A stretch of 64,000 nt of DNA from Ursus arctos. Taxonomy: Eukaryota; Chordata; Mammalia; Carnivora; Ursidae. Within the stretch, counting starts at the first letter, position 1. The number at the start of each line of letters is the position of its first letter. The notes beneath the pieces were generated by a model. The model searched no databases, had not been told where the DNA came from, and saw only the letters and a list, made by a program, of their open reading frames with translations. The translations under genes and the position numbers were made by a program. Location of the stretch: contig NW_026623100.1 in assembly GCF_023065955.2 (NCBI RefSeq), positions 73,226,727-73,290,726 on the forward strand, read 5' to 3'. Shown in pieces: positions 56,508 to 64,000 of this stretch.

Positions 56508-57756
56508 AAATTGTGCCTTCTGTTTAGCTGTGCTGCTTGTAGATGGTTCAGAGCTACCTTGCACCCCATCTGAGTTTCTCTTTCGTTTGTATTCATTGTA
56601 ATGATGTCTGTTGGACTTAGTTTGGGACCCGTATTTTCTGTTGAGTCCACTTTCTTCGTGCTTCTTTTTATTTCTCTGTCCTGGGTTTGTGTTAATCAGC
56701 TGAGTTTTCTTTGTTCCTTTTGCTCCTCTGGCATTTTAATAGTTACGCATCCTACTTCACTTGTGCTGGCGAAAGCCTGTATATTGCGGCGTGACTTACA
56801 GACTGCTGACCCAGCTGGTGTCCACATCCTTTACTTCAGCAGAGCAAAACCTTAGTAAAGTTTCACCTTCTTCCTCTAACTTCACCCTCCTTTACATGCA
56901 GATTGGAGCTAAAATATGTTGAACGTGTGCAAAAATAATCACTTGCACCATTACGTTGTATTGGCTGCTGGTGTTCGTGTGGTGTGGTTTTGTTTGTTGT
57001 AGGTTTTATTTATTTATTTGGCAAGGTCATTTTTTTAAACCTGTATCTTTCCTCTTTCTTGAGTTTATTAGGTATTTGCCAGAATCTGTGCTTAAACAAG
57101 CTTACTCACAGGCTCTCTGAGTGGTAAGTCATATGAGTCCTTGAGTTGCTCAAATATCTTTACTTTGTCCTCTCATTCGAAATTTAGTTGGGAGTTTGTT
57201 CTAGGGTTCTGGTTTCAGAATGATTTTATTTCATAACTTTGAAAAATCATGTTCTGTTGTTTTTCGCTTCCCACACTGCCACAGAGAAGTTAAGTGATGA
57301 TCTAATCACCAAGCCCCTGAAGGTACCCTGGTTAACTGTTTTCCTATTTCTGGAAGTTTGAGAGGATGTCTCTTCTGTTTTATTCTGAGCCTTTACCAAC
57401 AGCGCTAGGGATGTCCCATCCTTTGTTTGTTTGGGTGTCTCTTTCTTTCTTTGCTTATTTTAATTCATCGCACGCAGTGCTTTCTGGGTCATTAGATGGG
57501 AAGATTCTATTCTTTCTTTAGCTTCTGGAGTGTAAGATGTGACCTGTCTCTTCTCAAAGGAGGGACGTTCTTGCCGTCGATCACCTGAAGAGGGACAATT
57601 TCTCAGGTAGCACAAGGTGTGAGTCTGCAGACCAGAATAATGCCTAGGGTGTCGGTTCTCCCACCGCCAGAGGACATGTTAACTTTCCCCCACATACCCA
57701 GACTCTGTCCCAGTCACTGGAGCATGGAGGGGCAGGATCCCCAAATGATGGAGCAG

Positions 57757-57979
57757 GGTTTTTTTTTTTTAAGTATTATATATTTTTTATATTTTTAATA
57801 AAGATTTTATTTATTTATTTGCCAGAGAGAGAGAACACAAGCAGAGGGAGAGCGGCAGGCAGAGGGAGAAGCGGATTCCCCACTGAGCAGGGAGCCTGAT
57901 GCAGGACTCGATCCCAGGACCCTAAGATCATGACCTGAGTTGAAGGCAGACGCTTAACCGACTGAGCCACCCAGGCGTC
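57757..57979 (-). mobile_element. CanSINE, minus strand
   Basis: A long T/A-rich tail (57759-57800), then the body with 'gaagcggattccccactgag', 'tcgatcccaggaccctaaga' and 'ctgagccacccaggcgtcc'. Short duplication TGGAGCA at about 57750-57756 and 57981-57987. Confidence 0.94.
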
Positions 57980-57987
57980 CTGGAGCA

Positions 57988-59559
57988 ATTTTTATCCAAA
58001 GAGAGATTGAATAATGTCTCAAGAGGTGGTTTAAATTTCAAGATCAGAATAAGCTTTCTACCAGATTGAAATTTAAGTCTGGCCAGTGTTTGTTTTGTTC
58101 ACGTGTGTTTGGCATGCGTGTGGGTGTGTTTTGTTCTCTTCTGGCTAACCAGCAGAGATATGGGGGCAAGTCCATTTAATTACATGCAAATGAAAACCTA
58201 ATAATTGTCATTTTCTCTGAAAATCCAAGTTGTTTTGAGTGGTACCTTGTGATTTCTTCCAATAGCAGCCTTTCAATAAATTGTGTTCAGAAGAAAGGTG
58301 AGTAGGAAGAAAAGCAAATGAGTTAAATCCTAGGAAATCGCTTAACTGGACATTTAACTGACTCTATGATCTGTCCCAACCCACCTTCAAATATTTTTTG
58401 CTAATTTCTTCCTTTCATCTCCCCAAACCCTTTCCAAGATTAGAGTCTCTCAGAAAACGTACTACGGCTTCATAATGAGAAAATTGCTCTTTTATTTGAA
58501 GCTGGGGCCTCCTCCTTCCATCTGTCCCAATGCCTCTCCCAAGCCTGTTGGCTTCCCTTCTGTTCTGAGTTCTGAGTGTCTGAGTATCAAATGCTGAGTC
58601 TCGGTGGGCACAAAGAATGGGAATTGAAAGTGGAGCTGAGTAGAAACTGAAACACCAGCCTGGCAGACACGGGGTCAGATAAGAACCAGGGAGCAGAAAC
58701 AAAAAGAAGGCACTCTATACAAGTGGCCCAAAATGGCCTTTGTGTAGACCTGTCACTGCTGGGAATTGAGGGAGGAACCTGCTCAGGCTGTTGTCAGGAA
58801 TTCCAGAACATTCTATCAAGTGGCTTCTGGCCTTGTTTGCTTTTTTAGCTTTCTACATCCGCAGGTATCCGGCTCCAGGCTAGCGTGGGCCGGGGTCTCA
58901 GTGACGGTGCCTATGCAGAGGAGAAGAAATCTGGTTATAAGGCAAGTCTGGTTGTGACAACAGCTCGAGAATCCTCCACCGAGTGTTGGCTGCTGTGTGT
59001 CTAGCACTGTGCTAGTGGGTCAGCGTTGAGGCGGTATCAGCGGAGGGCACCCATGCCAGTGGCACAGAGTGCCTTTATACGTAGATCAGAATCTACTGCC
59101 GGTGGAATGGGTGCCACTGTTAGCAAGGAAAATTCCTGCCCCAGCGATGAGTTCCCACAAACCCTCTAGTGAATGATGATTCCAATAAGCCTACCTGGGC
59201 TAGTGCTCCACTCCATCCCCCCTCTTCTGCTCTCAGCCCTGTCTCTTTCCTCTGTCCCCACAGAACTGTTCCTCCTGCTACTGGCTCTGTGCTGTTTTGT
59301 CCAGATGATTCCCAGGTGGTTCTTGAGATTGTCGAGAATAGTAACGTGCTTGCTTTACCGCAGCTATCTTGAAAACCATCCCCGTTTAAGTAGTTTTCGT
59401 TAGCAAGTCACGACAGAACAAACACTGTCACCTCATCCTTCAGCTTCAGCTGCCCCTGATGAGTGCCCGTCCCTGAGCCTCCAGGGAAAGTCTGAGGGTT
59501 GGCTTCAGGATCCACAGGCACGGTTTTAGGCCTCCAGGTCTAAGGGACCAACCGGATTG
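57988..59559. other. Unassigned DNA
   Basis: No repeat or exon recognised. GC content rises from about 59.2 kb towards the CpG-rich block. Confidence 0.4.
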
Positions 59560-60150
59560 GCCACATCCACCTTCTCCGGCTTGACTCTTCGGTTTGGGCC
59601 TGGCTTCTGGCTCTGGGCATCCAGGCCCTCTGTCCCTACAGGGCTGAGCTCTCCGTGCCCCGACTGGGTCGGCTGCCTCTGCCCTCGCGGTGACGCCCTG
59701 AACAGCCTCGACAGCCTCGGCAAGGACGCCTGGAATTGGATTACGACCTGGAGCTTCCGTCCCACCGCCCAGCAGCGAACTTGGCAGAGGCAGACTCCTT
59801 CGTTCGTCTTCCCCGGCTTGTGCTCGCCCACAGAGCCTTTCCTCCCATTCCCGGAACAGCCGTGTCATCTCCTCCCCTTCCCTCCATGTGTGAGTTCTGG
59901 GCCAGCTGGCTCTGCCCTTCTGTCACAGCGGCCGAGACGCTGCCCTCCTCCGCCCTCATCCTTGCACGCTCAGGCTGGCTGCCCTCCTCCGCCCTCAGCC
60001 TTGCACGCTCAGGCCCCTGCAGCCTTCCCTCCGATGCCTTTGGCCTCTGCGGGTCGGCATGCTGCTGCCATCAGTGCATTTCCAGACCTGCGTTCGAGGT
60101 GACCCGAGCCCTCTCTCTGCCCGGGGTCCAAGTTACCCCCTCTAGCAGCC
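59560..60150. promoter_or_regulatory. CpG-rich block (possible CpG island)
   Basis: Roughly three to four dozen CpG by eye in about 590 bp, with GC above 60%, in an otherwise CpG-poor AT-rich half of the window. Long frames exist on both strands (181 residues plus, 59557-60102; 140 residues minus, 59446-59868), as expected where stop codons are rare. Neither has a recognisable domain. It could be a promoter or first exon of an unannotated transcript, an orphan CpG island, or a GC-rich pseudogene. Confidence 0.4.
59942..60013 (+). repeat. 39-bp tandem duplication
   Basis: A 33-bp segment starting 'gccctcctccgccctcatcc' at 59942 recurs at 59981 with one mismatch, after a 6-bp linker, so the repeat period is 39 bp. 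It keeps any reading frame. Confidence 0.95.
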
Positions 60151-62264
60151 TTGCCAGATGGCCGACCAGCTCTGCCTGAACGTAGCCAATGACAAGGGAG
60201 GCCGTGCCACACCATATCCCTCTCCAGTTTGTGCAACTCTAACAGAAAGTTCTTCCTCAAAACCATAGAGAAGGAAAAGGGGCCTTGTCAGGTTCCCAGA
60301 ACACAGCTCTATTGTGGTACTGTGGGAAACGGGGCCCGAAAGCTCCAAGAACTGCCCCGTCACTGGGGAAGTCAGCGCGATGTGTGGGCTGGAACAGCAG
60401 CACTGCCTTCCTACCTTTGAGTGAGCCCCGCGGCACGGTCTCTCGGGTCTCTCTGCCTCCCTGTGATGTCACCTCTAGCCACACTGCTGTCCTCTAGGGT
60501 CGCAGGGGACCCCGTTTCCTTTCTGTCCCCCACACCAGCAGAACTTGCACCACTGTTCTTTATGGAAATTATTTTCATGGGTTCCTGGAACCTTCTCTTC
60601 CTCAGGCTCAGTGCCCAGGGCTGGATCTGTTAAGTTGACAACAGTTCTACCAAGGATTTTAGTCATGCCTTGATCCAACCTGGATTTCCTTTCTTCCTAA
60701 TTCTTATACAGCCTTCTTTCCAGATATACGTTTCCCGGGACATCCCTCTGGAAGCCGTAGCTGATAACCGACCTTTTCCAATGCTGGCCTCTTTCTGCAG
60801 CGGTTCCGTAGCACTGTCCAGAGATTCCCCTGCTCCTGCCGTGGCCTTGGCCGTGTCACTTGGGCTCTTTGTTTTTCTTGATCAGGCTGAGCTTCTTGGA
60901 GGCAGAGACTCATGTTTTATGGACCATAGGTAGAAAACCCATGCATGACTTTCTCATCAATAACTGTTAGCTAAGTTTCCAATTTTGTTCACCTTTGCAC
61001 GAGGAAAGTGGGGCCCAGGGAGGTTGGGGGATCCCTCTAGCTGAGTACTCTCAAAGCCTGACCTAACACCAGGCCTCTCATCGTCCATCCCAGTGTTTTT
61101 TTCCAACACATCCCCTTGGCCTATAGAGAGTTTCAAGACACCAGTTTTTTATGTAATTGATTTACTGGTTTAGGGAAATTGGTATGTCCTCTGAGTAAGA
61201 TAGTCCCCGCTTTAATCACGTCAACAAGCTCACACACCATCTCTAACTGAACCTTTGTAGATTTTCGGCCTTCAGAAAGAACTAGGCACAGAGGGTCACA
61301 TGATAAACGCTTTTTTACCAAAAGCCTTCATTCAGGCTAAGTGTGTGAGTCTAGGGCACAAGGCTAGAGTTCTGCTCACATGCCCACCTTCACCATAAGC
61401 CACTGCAAGGAAGCTCTGCAGACGGAGCAGTGTAAGCGCTCCCTCGTCATTTCTCCGCAACCACACTCGAATTGTCAATTCCCCAAATAGAAAATGAACT
61501 GAATAGACATTAACAAAGTAATCTCTCCACTTCTTTGAAAATTGCAAACTAGCTGAATTTTTCTCTTACGGTTGATAATAGCCATGCAGAAACCAATCAT
61601 AATTCTTTCTCCTCAGCCTCTGAAGGAAAAGCTTTCCTTATTGGGAAATAAAATGAGGAGAAAAATCATATTAGAGACTAATGAACTCACATAGCGTTAT
61701 TTTCATTACTTAGTAACCTTGGGGTATGGATAATTTTCTTTAAATAAATTTTCTTTAAATAAATTTTTTAAATGTGGACTAAGGGATGCATCGCCTTAGA
61801 AGTCTGCAGTCATCAAACAATATTGATAACTTTTTTTTTTCAAGTTCGTGAATTTTGAGACAGAAGAAAAAGGTCTTTTATATCTTCAGGTATCTTTAAC
61901 TGCAATCACATATTCTAGCTAAAGTCCTTTAGCCTAGGGATTGACCCAGATCGAGACAAAGGGGACATCCGTTCTGGAAGCATGAATGTCAATGTAACAA
62001 CTGCAGCCACAGCTCAAGGAGCAGGTGTCCTGTTTTCCTGTAGGGATGGACAGAGGACCTCACCCGGGGCTAAGCACACGCTCCAGGCTGAGGTGTCTCC
62101 TGGGAATCAAGCTGGGCACCACTCAGAGCAGGACAGGCCCCGGAGAGTCAGGCACAGACTTCGGGACTTCAGAAGCCAAAGAAAGGCGTGGTGCAAGGGT
62201 GCGTTGTGTAACTGGGCAGGGCTGCCTCTTTGCTAACTAGGTGACATGATTGGAAGTCAAGAAG
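60151..62264. other. Unassigned DNA, about 2.1 kb
   Basis: No family called with confidence. A weak MIR-like piece lies near 60960-61060 ('gcacgaggaaagtggggccc'). Tandem words 'ttttctttaaataaat' occur twice at about 61734-61765. The region 61550-61980 is AT-rich. Confidence 0.4.
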
Positions 62265-62276
62265 AAGCCAGCTTCA

Positions 62277-62484
62277 GGGGCGCCTGGGGGACTCAGTCGG
62301 TTGAGCATCTGTCTTCAGCTTGGGTCATGATCCCGGAGTCCTAGGATCAAGCCCAGCTTCTGGCTCTCTGCTCAGTGGGGAGCCTGCTTCTCCCTCTCCC
62401 CCTGCCTGCCGCTCTGCCTGCTTGTGTTCTCTCTCTCCCTCTGTCAAATAAATACATTTAAAAAAAAAAAAAAAAAAAAAGGAC
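62277..62484 (+). mobile_element. CanSINE, plus strand
   Basis: 'ggggcgcctgggggactcag', 'gtcatgatcccggagtccta', 'gcctgccgctctgcctgctt' and a poly(A) of about 21. The duplication AAGCCAGCTTCA at 62265-62276 and 62485-62496 is perfect over 12 bp. Confidence 0.96.
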
Positions 62485-62496
62485 AAGCCAGCTTCA

Positions 62497-63529
62497 GCCC
62501 AGTGTTTCCTAAGTGTCTGGCTGCCCACAGGAGAGCCTTCCTTTCTGCTCAGGTTTTGTCTCTTCCTCTCAGAATATATGTGTCCCCAGTCCTCTGAAAA
62601 GGAAGGCACACTGCTCCTTTTACTCAAAACAGGATAGAATCACTGGCTTAAAATGGAAAAAGCAAAGCAGCTAACAATTGTAAATTCATAGCTCTAACTT
62701 GAGACCAAGAAGGGAAAACCCTAAATTGAAAAAAAAAAAAATGAGAGGGAATCTCAAAAATGGTGAGAGTTAAAACTGTGAAGTGTTACAGGAGAATTGG
62801 AACCTGTTTTAAGCCTCAACAGCTGGGACTAGGGATTAATGCCCACACAGCGAGAGAAATTTAGCCAGCAGCCTCATGTGGGTGGGCAGCTGGAACTGAG
62901 TGGCCTGAATTGATTCTAGCCACTAGCATTGTAATTGGTAAGGAAATCACTGCCCACCTAACCTGAGAAAGCCGTAATGAAGGTGTCTATTCACCCCGGC
63001 CCTCGGACGAAAATAGACACACCTGGTAATCAGAACACAATGAGGGATCCAAATCCAAGGACCTGAATGGTTCAGGACCCCAAATAAATAAACTAACATA
63101 AACATCAGTCCAGTACACTTAAATCCATAAAGCCCCAGCAGATGCAAATAAGAGATTGTCACCTAAAGCAAGTCACATGTGTTTCTCATGGAAAATATCC
63201 TCACTGACAACTAGATCATAGCCAAAATTATAAGCCATATCAGAAAATGAATGAGCAGGAAAAAGGGGCAAGAGAAAAAACAAATATTCCCAGAAATAAG
63301 AGAATAATATTTAAAAGACTGAAAATAGGTACTTTTAGAAGAAATAGAAGAGTATTTAGAAATCACAATGTATAAGAAAAGGACAATATAAGATAAGGAA
63401 AATAAATTCTAGAAATGTAAGTCAATTAAAAACAAACAAAAAACCTATGACACTCTTTTCAAGTCCGTGAGAACCATTTCTAAAACCTAAATATGTATTG
63501 GGACACAAATAAAAATGTGTTCTTTGATC
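62497..63529. other. Unassigned DNA, possibly LINE-derived
   Basis: The part 63250-63530 is A-rich. 'gacacaaataaaaatgtgtt' followed by 'ctttgatc' resembles a worn sense-strand LINE-1 endonuclease region. The rest (62600-63250) is not assigned. Confidence 0.35.
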
Positions 63530-63545
63530 AAAAAGCAAGAAAGTT

Positions 63546-63740
63546 GGGGCGCCTGGGTAGCACAGTCGTTAAGCGTCTGCCTTCAGCTCAGGGCGTGATC
63601 CCGGCGTTCCGGCATCAAGTCCCACATCGGGCTCCTCTGCTGGGAGCCTGCTTCTTCCTCTCCCACTCCCCTGCTGTGTTTCCTCTCTCTCTGGCTGTCT
63701 CTCTGTCACATAAATAAATAAAAAATCTTAAAAAAAAAAA
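63546..63740 (+). mobile_element. Young CanSINE, plus strand, perfect TSD
   Basis: Bear-type copy: 'ggggcgcctgggtagcacag', 'cgtgatcccggcgttccggc', 'tgggagcctgcttcttcctc' and a (TAAA)n-AATCTT-poly(A) tail. The perfect 16-bp duplication AAAAAGCAAGAAAGTT lies at 63530-63545 and 63741-63756. Confidence 0.98.
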
Positions 63741-64000
63741 AAAAAGCAAGAAAGTTAAAAAAATTTTTAAATCCATAGGTGGAGACTTTCAGTTTTCACT
63801 TCAATGTGTAAAGAACTTGGAAATTTTCACTCTCATGCTCACAACAAGAAAAATCTAAAAAACTGAAATGAAAATCAACAACCTTTTTTGTATCAGAGAC
63901 CTGAAGTCGCAGAAGCTGAAGCCTCAAGTGGAGCCTGGTAGGAACACTTAAAGTTTAATTGACTAATATCTGGAGATGAAGTGAGGACTAGTTTGAGAGA

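Larger units (their letters stand above)
53664..57560 (-). mobile_element. Old LINE-1 ORF2-containing body, minus strand
   Basis: Reverse-strand ORF2 landmarks run in order for nearly 4 kb: 'gctgtattgaatctatacct' (53690s), 'ccttaggtatttttaattca' (53820s), 'gtctgcaaatattgtttttg' (54003), 'ttaatttgtcagagatcttc' (54790), 'ctgcttgtagatggttcaga' (56533) and 'atgttctgttgtttttcgct' (57249). Two CanSINEs (55337 and 56304) are nested in it. Heavily mutated with no intact frame. The right limit is approximate, and two neighbouring old elements instead of one cannot be excluded. Confidence 0.6.

Noticed and set aside
57000..57025. 'gttttatttatttatttgg' as a CanSINE tail
   Set aside because: No SINE body follows on either side, so this is ordinary T/A-rich L1 sequence or too short to assign.
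47519..57560. Possible active LINE-1
   Set aside because: All L1 bodies here are fragmentary, deleted or frame-broken. None has two intact open frames.

Overview
The window looks like nuclear DNA from a caniform carnivore, most likely a bear-lineage (ursid) genome. The main evidence is 18 copies of a tRNA-Lys-derived carnivore SINE (CanSINE). The youngest copies have the 'GGGGCGCCTGGGTGGCACAGCGGTTAAGCGTC...' head, a 'CTCCGCTATGAGCCTGCTTCTTCC' middle and a (TAAA)n-AATCTT-poly(A) tail, which I associate with bears rather than dog or cat. Ancient mammalian repeats (MIR, L2, MLT1, MLT2) are also present. I see no bacterial, plasmid or viral gene organisation, no CRISPR array and no operon.

I could not identify any protein-coding exon with confidence. 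The open frames are short, overlap one another and mostly fall inside repeats, CpG-rich DNA or low-complexity tracts. The 328-residue frame at 19921-20907 (minus) is the translation of a CA-type satellite. The window is best read as intergenic or intronic DNA.

Layout. 1-40 kb is mostly old sequence: diverged MIR and L2 fragments, two minus-strand MLT1-type LTRs (9.0 and 13.5 kb), an MLT2-like LTR (34.4 kb), a plus-strand MLT1/MST-type LTR inside an L2 (39.4 kb), and only four CanSINEs. Possible functional spots here are a textbook CTCF core (3780-3793), a weaker opposite-facing CTCF-like site (15774-15787), a CpG-rich block (5230-5760), and a non-repetitive stretch at 36.76-37.13 kb that resembles a conserved non-coding element. 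A 760-bp CA-type satellite with a 370-bp higher-order repeat lies at 20.1-20.86 kb.

40-64 kb is younger and AT-richer, with 14 CanSINEs and several LINE-1 copies. One LINE-1 (47.5-49.1 kb) has the inverted structure typical of twin priming, with a CanSINE nested in it. Two old LINE-1 bodies (51.2-52.9 kb plus; 53.7-57.6 kb minus) face each other. A second CpG-rich block with a 39-bp tandem duplication lies at 59.56-60.15 kb.

Many young SINEs have target-site duplications of 12-17 bp that are perfect or nearly so, so insertion boundaries are exact. No candidate for a new gene system emerged. The most interesting signals are retrotransposon structures and a few candidate regulatory elements. 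All repeat family names are from memory of consensus patterns, not from a database search.
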